Origin: Paraburkholderia edwinii | GTDB taxonomy: Bacteria > Pseudomonadota > Gammaproteobacteria > Burkholderiales > Burkholderiaceae | NCBI RefSeq assembly: GCF_019428685.1 | Contig: NZ_CP080096.1 | Span: 806,001 to 870,000 of the forward strand | Direction of reading: 5' to 3' | DNA length: 64,000 nucleotides | Part shown: one piece after another, positions 44,595 through 53,919 of the stretch | How the letters are laid out: each line of letters opens with the position of its first letter | How positions within the stretch are numbered: position 1 is the stretch's first letter | Notes under the pieces: model-generated | What the model saw: the letters and a program-made list of their open reading frames with translations, nothing else | Told to the model about the DNA's origin: nothing | Database searches by the model: none | Program-made: the position numbers and the translations under genes

Positions 44595-44638
44595 ACCAAC
44601 GATTCGGTGACCACGATGCGGTAACCAACGATTCGCTT
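44595..44638. repeat. Three tandem 14-15 bp repeats
   Basis: ACCAACGATTCGGTG, ACCACGATGCGGTA and ACCAACGATTCGCTT follow each other directly between the convergent genes ending at 44570 and 44637. This looks like a small minisatellite; no function is evident. Confidence 0.6.
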
Positions 44639-44897
44639 AAAACGAAGGGCGCACAACCGATAGCGAATAGCGACCCAAGTTCATTTCCGCCATCTGATGC
44701 GGCAGCAGCCCAGTCCGTTTAGCGTCGTTGATCGAAGCTTGCGTCTGATCGACTCGATTTGAGTATCGATAGGTCATCTGATCCTGGGTGATACTCGCCC
44801 TCACGTCGTCATTGATCGAGGGCGGCGTCGACTGTGCGAACGCGAAGGCGGACGGAATGGCGATCAGGCCTGCTACGACGAACTGGGCGATTTTCAT
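44637..44897 (-). CDS. Small secreted hypothetical protein
   Basis: An 86-residue protein with a signal peptide (MKIAQFVVAGLIAIPSAFAFA, cleavage after AFA). The mature 60 residues are polar (ASITQDQMTYRYSNRVDQTQ) without Cys. It resembles in size and layout the many short exported DUF4148-type proteins of Burkholderia, but the diagnostic residues of that family are not clear. ATG 44897 follows AGAGAAAG. Its last codons overlap the third copy of the tandem repeat. Confidence 0.65.
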   Translation of the reverse strand: MKIAQFVVAGLIAIPSAFAFAQSTPPSINDDVRASITQDQMTYRYSNRVDQTQASINDAKRTGLLPHQMAEMNLGRYSLSVVRPSF

Positions 44898-45432
44898 GTC
44901 TTTCTCTCCAGGGAACGTGTCGCGCACCTCAAGTGCGCATCCGATGACTTAGTGTAGACCTGCACGTGCCGGAAAATCAGTCTCAATAGCGAGATTCATT
45001 GTTGCAGGTCGCCGTACGCGATCAGATCGACACCACGCCCTGTCGACAAGCCGATTGCAGAATGGCACGTTGTTTAAGAGGACCAACCGTCAATCGCCAT
45101 CACCTGTTCCGCAGCAAACATAAAGTTCGCTGTGGTGGACAGATATGCGCGGCCCAACGCAATCGCGCGTTCACGAATTCATTGCGTACCACGCAGGTTA
45201 CGGCGTTCGTGCGAACTCGCGTGACCCTACGCGTATCCGTCTCTTCCCATTCAATACCTTTTGCCGAACACGAGGCGAGCAAACTCGTCATGCGGTGAAT
45301 TTTCATCTGCGGAATAGCGGCGCGGCGACAGGTGTTTTTGTCGCTGATTGCCAGTAAGCCGGTCTAGCACTGAGGAGGAAGACGTCATTCTTGCGGCGGA
45401 CCGATCCCGCGTGCCCACGGAGTTCAAAGCTT
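44898..45432. other. Upstream region of the type I secretion operon
   Basis: These 535 bases hold no convincing gene; short frames (for example 44999-45298) lack codon bias. A very strong purine-rich ribosome binding sequence, TGAGGAGGAAG (45371-45381), precedes an in-frame TTG (45391) of the exporter gene, so the exporter may begin there instead of at ATG 45433. Promoter boxes were not identified. Confidence 0.4.
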
Positions 45433-47571
45433 ATGGATCAAACAGAGCAACTGCACGTTTCTCCGAATCCGAAGATCGACCCCGGGCTCGCGGCGCTAGT
45501 CGTGATTGCCGGCTTTCATGGGCTCGCGGCGGAAGCGGAACAGCTTCGACACGCGGCGGGCGGGAAGTCGGCGCAGTTCGACGACCGCGACCTCGTGCTA
45601 TCGGCGCGTTCGCTTGGACTCAAGACACGCAAAGTTCGCGTAACCGCGGACCGGTTCGCAAAGACGCCGCTCCCCGCGCTCGCACTTGATAAGGACGGCC
45701 GGCATTTCATCCTTGCGGGCTGCGATGGCGAAAAGGCGCTGATACTTGAAGCCGGCGCGAACGCCGTGACCATGAGCATGCCCGCCGCGGTCTTTGCGCG
45801 CTGCGATGGCGAACTGCTGGTCTTCGCGTCGCGCGCGTCGCTCGCGGGCGAGATGGCGCGCTTCGATTTCTCGTGGTTCATTCCCGCGGTCGTCAAGTAT
45901 CGGCGTCTATTGCTTGAAGTGCTGATCGTTTCGGCCGTGCTGCAACTGTTCGGGCTGGTCTGGCCGCTGATGTTCCAGGTGGTGATGGACAAGGTGCTCA
46001 CGAACCGCGCCTTCAACACGTTGAACATCGTGTGCATCGCCTTGCTTGTCAGCTCGGTGTTCGAGGTGCTGCTGACCGCGCTGCGCAACTATGTGTTCTC
46101 TCATACGGCCAATCGCATCGACGTCGAACTCGGTGCGAGGCTGTTCCGGCATCTGCTTGCGTTGCCGCTTGCGTATTTCGCCGTGCGGCGTGTCGGCGAT
46201 ACGGTCGCCCGCGTGCGCGAACTCGAAAACATTCGCAACTTTCTCACGGGACAGGCGCTCACCGCGGTCATCGACCTGTTCTTTTCGGTCATGTTTCTCG
46301 GCGTCATGTTTGTCTATAGCGTGCCGCTTACGCTGATCGTTGTCTTGTCGCTGCCTGTCTACGCGGTCATCTCGATGACGTTCAACCCGCTGCTGCGGGC
46401 ACGTCTTGACGAGAAATTCGCGCGCGGCGCGGATAGCCAGGCGTTTCTCGTAGAGACCGTATCGGGTGCCGAAACCGTCAAGGCGATGGCCGTGGAGCCG
46501 CAATTCACACGCCGTTGGGATAATCAGCTCGCGGCCTATGTGGCGGCCGGATTTCGCGTCAGCACACTCGGCAATATCGGACAGCAGTTGATCCAGTTCA
46601 TCGGCAAGCTCGTGAATCTGCTGTTGCTGTTTTTCGGCGCCCGGCTCGTCATAGAAGGCAAGCTGTCGGTCGGCGAACTCGTTGCGTTCAATATGATGTC
46701 GGAGCGCGTTGTCGCGCCCGTGTTGCGGCTCGCCCAGCTTTGGCAGGACTTTCAGCAGATCGGCATTTCGATGGCGCGCCTCGGCGACGTGCTCAACACG
46801 CGCACCGAGCTCCCGCAAAGCCGTCAGGCCTTGCCGGCAATCAAAGGGCACATCAGCTTTCAAGACGTGCGATTCCGCTATCGGCCCGACGGCACGCCGG
46901 TGCTCCACGATATCTCGCTCGAGATTCGCGCGGGCGAGGTGGTCGGTATCGTAGGCCGCTCGGGCTCGGGCAAGAGCACGCTGACCAAGCTGCTGCAGCG
47001 CCTGTATTTGCCCGAGGCGGGTCAGGTGCGCATTGACGGCATCGACCTCGCGCTTGTCGATCCTGCCTGGCTGCGCCGCCAGATCGGCGTCGTGCTGCAG
47101 GAGAATCTGCTCTTCAATCGCTCGATTCGCGAGAACATCGCCGTGACCGATCCCGGCGCATCGCTCGATCGCGTCATGGTTGCGGCCCGGCTCGCGGGTG
47201 CGCACGGGTTTATCTCCGAGATGCCTGAGGGCTATGACACGGTGGTCGGCGAGCACGGTGCGAACCTGTCGGGCGGGCAGCGCCAGCGCATCGCGATTGC
47301 GCGCGCGCTGATGACCGACCCGCGCATCCTGATCTTCGACGAAGCCACCAGCGCGCTCGACTTCGAGACCGAGCACATCATCCAGCAGAACATGCGCGCG
47401 ATCTGCGAGGGCCGCACCGTGATCATCATCGCGCACCGTCTTTCGTCGGTCAGGCGTGCCGATCATATCGTCGCGATGGATCGCGGCCGCATCGTCGAGC
47501 GCGGCGGGCATGACGAATTGCTCGCGCGGGGCGGCTATTACGCCCATCTGGTTGCGCTGCAAAACGCGTGA
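45433..47571 (+). CDS. Type I secretion ABC exporter (HlyB type)
   Basis: A 712-residue exporter. Residues 1-130 form a C39-peptidase-like domain without the catalytic Cys (ALVVIAGFHGLAAEAEQL in its place), as in HlyB, where it binds substrate instead of cutting it. A six-helix membrane domain follows (about 150-430), then the ATPase with Walker A GRSGSGKST, signature LSGGQRQRIAIARAL, Walker B ILIFDEATSALD and the His switch AHRLS. The missing protease means the cargo is not expected to have a double-glycine leader. The HlyD gene starts 16 bases after its stop. Confidence 0.94.
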   Translation: MDQTEQLHVSPNPKIDPGLAALVVIAGFHGLAAEAEQLRHAAGGKSAQFDDRDLVLSARSLGLKTRKVRVTADRFAKTPLPALALDKDGRHFILAGCDGEKALILEAGANAVTMSMPAAVFARCDGELLVFASRASLAGEMARFDFSWFIPAVVKYRRLLLEVLIVSAVLQLFGLVWPLMFQVVMDKVLTNRAFNTLNIVCIALLVSSVFEVLLTALRNYVFSHTANRIDVELGARLFRHLLALPLAYFAVRRVGDTVARVRELENIRNFLTGQALTAVIDLFFSVMFLGVMFVYSVPLTLIVVLSLPVYAVISMTFNPLLRARLDEKFARGADSQAFLVETVSGAETVKAMAVEPQFTRRWDNQLAAYVAAGFRVSTLGNIGQQLIQFIGKLVNLLLLFFGARLVIEGKLSVGELVAFNMMSERVVAPVLRLAQLWQDFQQIGISMARLGDVLNTRTELPQSRQALPAIKGHISFQDVRFRYRPDGTPVLHDISLEIRAGEVVGIVGRSGSGKSTLTKLLQRLYLPEAGQVRIDGIDLALVDPAWLRRQIGVVLQENLLFNRSIRENIAVTDPGASLDRVMVAARLAGAHGFISEMPEGYDTVVGEHGANLSGGQRQRIAIARALMTDPRILIFDEATSALDFETEHIIQQNMRAICEGRTVIIIAHRLSSVRRADHIVAMDRGRIVERGGHDELLARGGYYAHLVALQNA

Positions 47572-47587
47572 GGCGGCGGATCCGATC

Positions 47588-49009
47588 ATGAACCTCATCC
47601 GATTGCAGGCGTTTGGCGACTTGTTGCGAAGCTATGGCGCGGTGTTTCGCGCCGCGTGGTCGATGCGCGCACAGCTCGATGGCGAGTCGAGGCTTTCGCA
47701 CGAGCGGGAGTTTCTGCCCGCCAATCTCGAACTCGTTGAAACACCTGTGCATCCGGCGCCGCGCTGGACGATGCGCATTCTGGTCGCGCTCGCGGCGCTG
47801 GCGCTGCTGCTCGCCGTGTTCGGCCGGCTCGATATCGTCGCGGTGGCCGAAGGCAAGCTGATTCCGGACGAGCGCGTAAAGATCATTCAGCCTGCGATCA
47901 CAGGTGTCGTGCGCCGCATCCTCGTCGAAGACGGGCAACGCGTGGAGGCCGGGCAACTGCTGATGCAGCTCGATGCGACCCAGGCTGCCGCTGATTCCGA
48001 TAATGCACGGACTGCGCGCATCGACGCGGCGCTTGCCGCCGCGCGTTCGCGCGCGTTGCTCGATGCGCAAAGCAGCGGGCATGCGCCGGTTGTGGCGGGC
48101 GTCGATGGCGCTTCGCCCGCGCAGCAGGCGGAGACGCAACATTTCGCCGAGGGTTTGTACCGCGAATATGAGGACAAGCTCAACGCATCGCAGGCCGAGC
48201 TACGCAAACGCGAAGCCGAGCTCGAGACCACGCGTGTCGAAATCGGCAAGCTCGCCGCAACCGCGCCGCTCGCGCGCCAGCAAGCCGACGAATATCGCGC
48301 GCTCGCCACGGATAAATACGTCGCGCAAGCCGACTATCTGACAAAGGAGCAGGCCGCGCTCGGCCAGGAACACGATCTCGCGGCGCGCGCGAGCAGCTCG
48401 CATGAGTTGATGGCCGCCGTGGAAGAGCAGCGCGCCGATATCGCCGCGACGATGTCCGCATTTCGCAGCAAGCAGCTCGATGCGCTCGACAAGGCGACGC
48501 AGCAGTACCGGCAAAGCCGCAACGACGAAACCAAAGCGGACACGCGCCAGCAGCTCCTAAGCCTGACCGCGCCTGTCGCCGGCACGGTGCAGCAACTCAC
48601 GGTCCACACGTTGGGCGGTGTCGCGACCGCGGCCCAGGCGGTCATGGAAATCGTGCCGGACAACACACTCGAAGTCGAGGCCAACATCGAGAACAAGGAC
48701 ATTGGATTCGTACGGCCCGGACAAACCGCGCTGGTGAAGGTCAAGGCGTTCCCGTATACGACGTTCGGCTATCTGAAAGGGACGGTCGTGGCGGTTTCGA
48801 ACGATGCGGTTCAGGACAGGAAGCACGGCCTCATGTTCGTGACGCGCGTGCGTTTGCCGACCAACCGGATTCGCGCGAACGGCGCCTGGGTTCATCTGAC
48901 GCCCGGTATGGAAGTGACCGCCGAGATTCAAACCGGCAAGCGGAGTGTCGCGCGGTATTTCCTCGACCCCATCGTCCAGTCGGGCGAGGAGAGCTTGCGT
49001 GAACGTTAG
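47588..49009 (+). CDS. HlyD family periplasmic adaptor of the type I secretion system
   Basis: A 473-residue membrane fusion protein: a cytoplasmic tail (1-60), one membrane segment (about 62-82, ILVALAALALLLAVFG), a lipoyl-like half (PAITGVVRRILVEDGQRVEAGQ), a long coiled coil (about 130-330, with repeated Ala/Glu/Lys/Arg heptads), and the closing lipoyl half plus beta-barrel (LTAPVAGTVQQL, VEANIENKDIGFVRPGQTALVKV). It links the ABC exporter to the outer-membrane channel. The end overlaps the TolC-like gene by 11 bases. Confidence 0.94.
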   Translation: MNLIRLQAFGDLLRSYGAVFRAAWSMRAQLDGESRLSHEREFLPANLELVETPVHPAPRWTMRILVALAALALLLAVFGRLDIVAVAEGKLIPDERVKIIQPAITGVVRRILVEDGQRVEAGQLLMQLDATQAAADSDNARTARIDAALAAARSRALLDAQSSGHAPVVAGVDGASPAQQAETQHFAEGLYREYEDKLNASQAELRKREAELETTRVEIGKLAATAPLARQQADEYRALATDKYVAQADYLTKEQAALGQEHDLAARASSSHELMAAVEEQRADIAATMSAFRSKQLDALDKATQQYRQSRNDETKADTRQQLLSLTAPVAGTVQQLTVHTLGGVATAAQAVMEIVPDNTLEVEANIENKDIGFVRPGQTALVKVKAFPYTTFGYLKGTVVAVSNDAVQDRKHGLMFVTRVRLPTNRIRANGAWVHLTPGMEVTAEIQTGKRSVARYFLDPIVQSGEESLRER

Positions 49010-50462
49010 AACCGTGTCGCGCAGGTCGGGGCGACGTTGGGGTGTGGTCGCGTTATGCCTATGGTGCGGATCGCCCGCCGCATGGGCCTTCGATCCGCTC
49101 CTGACCGGCTCGGCGGTGCCTGCGACAGCCGCCGCGAACATGCTCGGCGACGGGTCCGCAAGCGTCTGCGTGTTCGGCGCGCTGCCGAGTCCGTTGCCCT
49201 TGCAGGATGCCGTCGAGCGCGCGTTGTGCAGTAATCCGAGAACGCGCGAGGCGTGGGCGCAAGTCAAAGTCGAGGCCGCGCGTGTCGGGCAGGGCCGCGC
49301 CGCTTATTTGCCGAACATCAGCGCGAGCTGGCAGGGCGTGCGCGACGATCAGAAGACCGATATCGACAACCTGCCGCAATTCAACTCGAATTTCCGCAAT
49401 TTTCTGCGGACCGAAAGCGTGTCGCTGAGCTGGGTGCTCTATGACTTCGGCGGGCGCGAGGCGGCGCTGAAGAGCGCGACGGAGCTGCTCGCAGCCGCGC
49501 AGGCAAACCAGCAGGCGGTGCTCGATGCGGCCTTTGCGAAAGTTGCGAAAGACTACTACGCGGCGCAGGCCGCGCAAGGCGCGCTCGCCGCCGCGCAGCA
49601 GATCGAGCAGACTGCGAACGACAGCGTGCAGGCTGCGACGGCGCGCACGAACCGCGGTGTTGCGCCGATTACCGATCAGCTGCAGGCGCAGACCCAGTAT
49701 GCGCAGGCAGTCGTCAGTCTGACGAAGGCGGAGGGTGACCGGCAGGACGCGCTCGGTGTGCTGGCGAACGATATGAACCTCGATCCGAACGCGCCGATCA
49801 CCCTGCCGGAGGTTGGAGAGGGCGTCAAACCCGATCAGGCGTTCAGCGGATCGATTGCCGATCTGATCGACGAAGCGAAGCGCACGCATCCAAACGTGCG
49901 CGCCGCCGAGGCGCGCGTCGAAGCCGCTCTCGCCAAGATCAGACAGACACGTGCCGAAGGTCTGCCGAGTGTGAGCCTCGTCGCGAAGTACAGCCGGAAC
50001 AATGAGCCGACCACCTTCGAAATCGGACAGCCGCAACTGCCGACGACGGGCAGCGAATGGTACGTGGGCTTTCAGGTGACGATCCCGATCTTTACGGGCT
50101 TCCTGAAGACGTATCAGATGCGTGAACAACAGGCGAAAGCGGAACTCGAGAGCGACACGCTCGACGAAACGCGGCAGCAGGTCGGCCTCGATGTCTGGAC
50201 CAGTTACGAGGCGCTACAGACGGCGACACACAACCTCGATAACAGCGCGATGCTGCTCGATATCTCGAACCGCTCGTACGCAGCGGCCGAGCATCGCTAC
50301 ACGGTGGGCGTGGGCAGCATCCTCGAACTGCTCAATGCGCAGTCCGCGCTTGCGGGTGCGAAACGGCAGCGCATCGAGGCGCTGACCGACTGGCGTTCCG
50401 CGCGGCTGCAACTGGCCGCCAAGCTCGGCGAAATCGGCATGTGGAGTTTGCCGGGCGAATGA
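48999..50462 (+). CDS. TolC family outer-membrane efflux protein
   Basis: A 487-residue channel subunit with a signal peptide (cleavage near AAWAF, about residue 31). It has the two-fold TolC repeat with SWVLYDFGGREAALKSA and VTIPIFTGFLKTYQMREQQ marking equivalent strand-helix turns, and long Ala/Gln-rich helices. The start is GTG 48999, inside the HlyD gene and with GGAG just upstream, which indicates coupled translation. It completes the type I system. Confidence 0.93.
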   Translation: MNVRTVSRRSGRRWGVVALCLWCGSPAAWAFDPLLTGSAVPATAAANMLGDGSASVCVFGALPSPLPLQDAVERALCSNPRTREAWAQVKVEAARVGQGRAAYLPNISASWQGVRDDQKTDIDNLPQFNSNFRNFLRTESVSLSWVLYDFGGREAALKSATELLAAAQANQQAVLDAAFAKVAKDYYAAQAAQGALAAAQQIEQTANDSVQAATARTNRGVAPITDQLQAQTQYAQAVVSLTKAEGDRQDALGVLANDMNLDPNAPITLPEVGEGVKPDQAFSGSIADLIDEAKRTHPNVRAAEARVEAALAKIRQTRAEGLPSVSLVAKYSRNNEPTTFEIGQPQLPTTGSEWYVGFQVTIPIFTGFLKTYQMREQQAKAELESDTLDETRQQVGLDVWTSYEALQTATHNLDNSAMLLDISNRSYAAAEHRYTVGVGSILELLNAQSALAGAKRQRIEALTDWRSARLQLAAKLGEIGMWSLPGE

Positions 50463-50827
50463 GCCGCGATATGCGAATACACATTTCGCTTACGATGCGT
50501 TTTTTCGTATTCAAGGAAATGCGAATATAGCTTCGCATTTCCTTGAATAATAATTGCATGTCGAATTAAATGTTGCGGACAAGAAAGCTGGTAATAAATG
50601 AATTGATCCGGATAACACTTTTCCCTGGCATTGTTTTTAATTGGTGCGCGGGAATATCGGTCTGAGCACGGGTGTTTGAGTATCGATCGCGCTTAAGGGG
50701 TGGCGGCCGCCCGCATCGGACGAAACGACCTGATTGCGTGATTATTTCCGGGATATTTCCTGTGCCGATTATCGAACACAGTTGCGAATATTCTCGATGT
50801 GTCATTCCTTTCATTCTGGAGCGCAAG
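50463..50827. other. Spacer between TolC-like gene and candidate cargo gene
   Basis: This 365-base region is clearly more AT-rich than the flanking genes. It starts with repeated ATGCGAATA motifs and the perfect 18-bp hairpin listed at 50508-50549, which probably ends the secretion operon. The rest should contain the promoter of the cargo gene. The frame open from 50672 before the ATG has no coding character. Confidence 0.5.
50508..50549. terminator. Long perfect hairpin after the type I secretion operon
   Basis: An 18-bp perfect stem around a 6-base loop (TATAGC); the inner 16 bases of the left arm are TTCAAGGAAATGCGAA. It begins 46 bases after the TolC stop. The stem is AT-rich and lacks a long T-tract, so it may be an mRNA-processing or DNA-protein site instead of a simple terminator. 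ATGCGAATA also occurs at 50471. Confidence 0.55.
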
Positions 50828-51703
50828 ATGAACGAACCGACAACAAACGTACTTCAAAGCCTCGCTACGGCTTCGACAAAGCCCGAACAGATTATCAACA
50901 ACGCTGACGGCACCTCGACCGTGCTGCTTCCGCAAGGCACGGCAGCCGAGTCGGACCCGGTCATTCGGGAATTTTCGGGTTCCAACGGTACGGGAACGTT
51001 GCTCGAGCAGGTCGTCAACTTCAAGGGCGGCGGCTCCAATGTATACATCGCTGATCCGACGCTCCTCGCGCAGATTGGCCAGATCGGCACACTGTTCGGC
51101 GTCGGCCCGGTCGGAGACGATATTGCGTCGATCGACCTCAAGACCACTGGTGCGAACGGACAAGGTACCTTGACGTCGGGCACCGCCACGACGAAAGACG
51201 GCGACACTTACCAGTTTGAAACGACTGGCCTGCCGGCAGGCGAAGTTTTATCGGTGAAGGACTTTACCGGGCCGGGCGTGTCGGGCCGGGTCGAGGAGAC
51301 GATTAACGTGTTCGGCGATGGCCGCATCCAGTTCAATATGATCAACGGGAGCGGCTCTCCGGACGGCGTCATCGCGACTCAGGAAAATTTCAATGAGCTG
51401 GGCCAATTGGGGAGTGTGCGAACCCAGTTAGCGAACGGCAACGTATTGGTCGACACGCTCAACTACGACGCGAGCGGCAAGGAGATCTCCCAGACCGTTA
51501 GGACGTTCAATGCGCAAAACCAGGTCGTATCGACCGTGACCTCGGCGCCGAGCGGTCCGACGCCGCCGATGATTGGTGGGCAGGCGGTGGTCCAGTCGAT
51601 CGTTATGGCGCTGTCGTCGCTCAATATACCGGTGCCCGGCAGCGCCGTCGCCGCGGCCCCTATTCCGCCGCAAAAGGTGACGCTCGCCGCGAGCGCACAT
51701 TGA
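50828..51703 (+). CDS. Cysteine-free repeat protein, candidate cargo of the type I secretion system
   Basis: A 291-residue protein without Cys and without an N-terminal signal peptide, rich in Gly, Thr, Ser and Asn. Two segments repeat: REFSGSNGTGTLLEQVVNF (about 47-65) and KDFTGPGVSGRVEETINVF (about 143-161), each followed by a Gly-rich turn. Later strands (VDTLNYDASGKEISQ, VRTFNAQNQVVSTV) look like beta-hairpins. The C-terminus is Ala/Pro/Val rich. There are no RTX nonapeptides. Composition, lack of Cys and location downstream of a full type I system make secretion the likely fate, though unproven. ATG 50828 follows GGAGCG. Confidence 0.75.
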   Translation: MNEPTTNVLQSLATASTKPEQIINNADGTSTVLLPQGTAAESDPVIREFSGSNGTGTLLEQVVNFKGGGSNVYIADPTLLAQIGQIGTLFGVGPVGDDIASIDLKTTGANGQGTLTSGTATTKDGDTYQFETTGLPAGEVLSVKDFTGPGVSGRVEETINVFGDGRIQFNMINGSGSPDGVIATQENFNELGQLGSVRTQLANGNVLVDTLNYDASGKEISQTVRTFNAQNQVVSTVTSAPSGPTPPMIGGQAVVQSIVMALSSLNIPVPGSAVAAAPIPPQKVTLAASAH

Positions 51704-51907
51704 CCATCGACATGGCGGAAGTCTGATCGCTTTCGATAGCAGGAGGCGGGGCGGTGTTCGCACTCGCACGGTATCGTGCGTCGGCGCGCATCGCACCGCC
51801 GCCCTGATGCGCCGCCTTGATGGACGGTCCGGGCGGTGCGCCGCGCGCCTTCACGCGAAGAAGAACGAAGAAACGATAGACACCAGGCAGTGAGCAGTGA
51901 AGGGCGC

Positions 51908-52990
51908 TCACTTGTCCGCGCTTTGCAACTGCGCGAGCGTCGGATAGTCGGTGTAGCCCTGCGCCGTGCCGCCATAGAAGGTCGTGTGATCGGCTTCGTT
52001 GAGCGGTTCATTGCGCTCGAACCTTGAAATGAAGTCAGGATTCGCCAGCGCCCATCTGCCGATCGCGATCATGTCCGCTAGTCCCGATTCGATATCCGCC
52101 GCAAGATTCCCGATGATCCGTTCGGCGCGCAACAGCATCAGCGGTTTCGACCAGGCCTCGCGGATTTCCTGAAGCAGCGCTTCGATCTTCGGCTCGGCAA
52201 ACACATGCAGATACGCGAGCTTCATTGCGTTGAGTTCGCGCACGAAATAGCGATAGAGGTCGGCGTTCTCGTCGCCTTCAATCAGTCCGCCTACGTGCCT
52301 TAATGGAGAAAGGCGAATAGCGGTTCGGTCGGGACCAATCTCGTCAGCTACCGCCTCGGCAACTTCAATCGCGAAACGCGCGCGCCTTTTATATGAGCCG
52401 CCGTATTCGTCGTTGCGCTGGTTCGCATTCGCCGCAAAAAACTGATGCAGCAGGTAGCCGTGCCCGCCATGCAATTCGACGCCATCGGCACCGGCCTCGA
52501 TCGCATAGGCGGCAGCGCGGCGAAAGTCCTTCACGGTGGTCCTGATGTCTTCGACACTCATGGCGCGCGGCGCCGGCATCGGCTGCATGCCGTTGACGGT
52601 GTACATCTTCTCGCCCGATGCGATCGCCGACGGTGCGAGTGCCTGCCGATGATGCGGCGTATTGTCCGGATGCGACATGCGGCCCGCGTGCATCAACTGA
52701 ATGAACATCACCGCGCCGGCGCGATTCACCGCTGACGTGACCGCCCGCCAGCCTTTCGCCTGGGCCGTGTTGTGAATGCCCGGCGTGGTCAGATAGCCTT
52801 GACCGTCTTCGGACGGTTGCGTGCCTTCGGAAATGAGTAAGCCGAGCGACGCGCGCTGCGCGTAGTATTCGGCTGCAAGCGGACCGGGCGTGCCGTCCGC
52901 GTTAGCGCGGCTGCGCGTCATCGGGGCCATCGCAAAGCGATGCGGAAGCTGAAGTTTGCCGATCCTGATCGGATCCCATAGCGTAGTCAT
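51908..52990 (-). CDS. nemA: Old Yellow Enzyme family NADH:flavin oxidoreductase (N-ethylmaleimide reductase type)
   Basis: A 360-residue FMN-dependent TIM-barrel enzyme: RFAMAPMTRSRAN, GLLISEGTQPS, QLMHAGRMSHP, GVELHGGHGYLLHQFFA (with the substrate-binding His-Gly-Gly-His), NDEYGGSYKRRARF and a C-terminal MIAIGRWALANPDF. Such enzymes reduce the C=C bond of maleimides, enones and nitro compounds. The start follows AGGAAGAG. It stands alone; the AraC relic upstream might once have been linked to it. Confidence 0.94.
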   Translation of the reverse strand: MTTLWDPIRIGKLQLPHRFAMAPMTRSRANADGTPGPLAAEYYAQRASLGLLISEGTQPSEDGQGYLTTPGIHNTAQAKGWRAVTSAVNRAGAVMFIQLMHAGRMSHPDNTPHHRQALAPSAIASGEKMYTVNGMQPMPAPRAMSVEDIRTTVKDFRRAAAYAIEAGADGVELHGGHGYLLHQFFAANANQRNDEYGGSYKRRARFAIEVAEAVADEIGPDRTAIRLSPLRHVGGLIEGDENADLYRYFVRELNAMKLAYLHVFAEPKIEALLQEIREAWSKPLMLLRAERIIGNLAADIESGLADMIAIGRWALANPDFISRFERNEPLNEADHTTFYGGTAQGYTDYPTLAQLQSADK

Positions 52991-53468
52991 CGTGTCTCTT
53001 CCTTAGGTATCCGTGAGACCCATACCCGATACGCGTCGGCGTACGGGCACGTACTCAGTGGTGAAAGATCACCGTCGACGGCAGCAGTCGAAGGCTTGGG
53101 AAAAGCATATCGATTGAGCGTTCGATGACTAGACAGGGAAACGGGATGGATCGTCCTGATTTCCAAACCATCGGCAATTGGCATCCAGATAGTTGGACGC
53201 ACCGTCCGGATGGTCTTGCGAGTTGGGGAAGATTTCGAGCTACCCGTTGACCATCTGGATCAGGACTTTGCCGAAGAGGCACGGCAGCAGGCATGGTGAC
53301 CTGGGAGCGACGCGGAGCCTCCCCAAGTACCGGTAATCACTGTCCGGGCCGGACTGCAATCCAACAATAAACAGTTATGGGATGAACTATTGGGCCATGC
53401 TCAATAAAGAACCTGGACGACGCAGCCCGGTGGCATGAGTCAATCCGATCTCATGTTGATGAACGGAC
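52991..53468. other. Spacer with possible degraded coding sequence
   Basis: This 478-base stretch has no intact gene. On the plus strand, from about 53129 to the stop near 53297, one frame reads like protein (RTVRMVLRVGEDFELPVDH, then LDQDFAEEARQQAW) but has no proper start, so it may be a relic. Together with the truncated AraC gene next to it this suggests an eroded region. Confidence 0.35.
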
Positions 53469-53837
53469 CTAGCGCTCCTGCTGGTTGCCGGTGCGCGACG
53501 TGTCAGAGCTTTCACCACTTTGGCGAAGGCTTTCTTTGCGCCACTGTGCGGGAGTCGTTCCGATATGCCGCTTGAAGATCCGTTGGAAAGCCGCCTCCGA
53601 TCGATAGCCGACTGCTTCGCCAATGGCGCCGATGGATGCAGTCGAGTCCTTGAGTGCGTTGGCGGCCATCGTCATTCGGATTTCCAGCAAGAGGTCGCTA
53701 GCTGAACGGCCAAGCCTCACTTTGAAATGGCGGGCGATCGTCGCGGGAGACATTCCGCAAAGTCGTGCGAGGTCAGATACAGTCCAGGATCGCTGCGGTT
53801 CCCGAAACATCGCCGCTAACGCAGGGGCCAGAGTCGA
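53469..53837 (-). pseudogene. N-terminally deleted AraC family regulator
   Basis: The frame encodes the AraC DNA-binding domain (WTVSDLARLCGMSPATIARHF, IGAIGEAVGYRSEAAFQRIFKRHIGTTPAQWR). Homology continues upstream of the only ATG (53810): the codons before it read TLAPALAAM, the usual linker of cupin-type AraC regulators, until a stop at 53856-53858. The entire ligand-binding domain is missing, and the cupin gene at 53920 is not its lost half (it has its own signal peptide). It is either a dead relic or a short regulator made of the DNA-binding domain alone. Confidence 0.7.
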
Positions 53838-53919
53838 TGCGGCCGTGGAGCACCATCATGTCAGCAAGGCCATGGGTTTGACAGCCGGATCGGACCTCCT
53901 TCCATACTTCGTATTCGAC

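Noticed and set aside
44999..45298. 99-residue ORF before the type I secretion operon
   Set aside because: No ribosome binding site, weak codon bias and no motif; kept only as part of the spacer description.
45907..47598. 563-residue ORF on the minus strand
   Set aside because: It is antisense to the ABC exporter with all its ATPase motifs; the product is Arg/His/Asp-rich shadow sequence.
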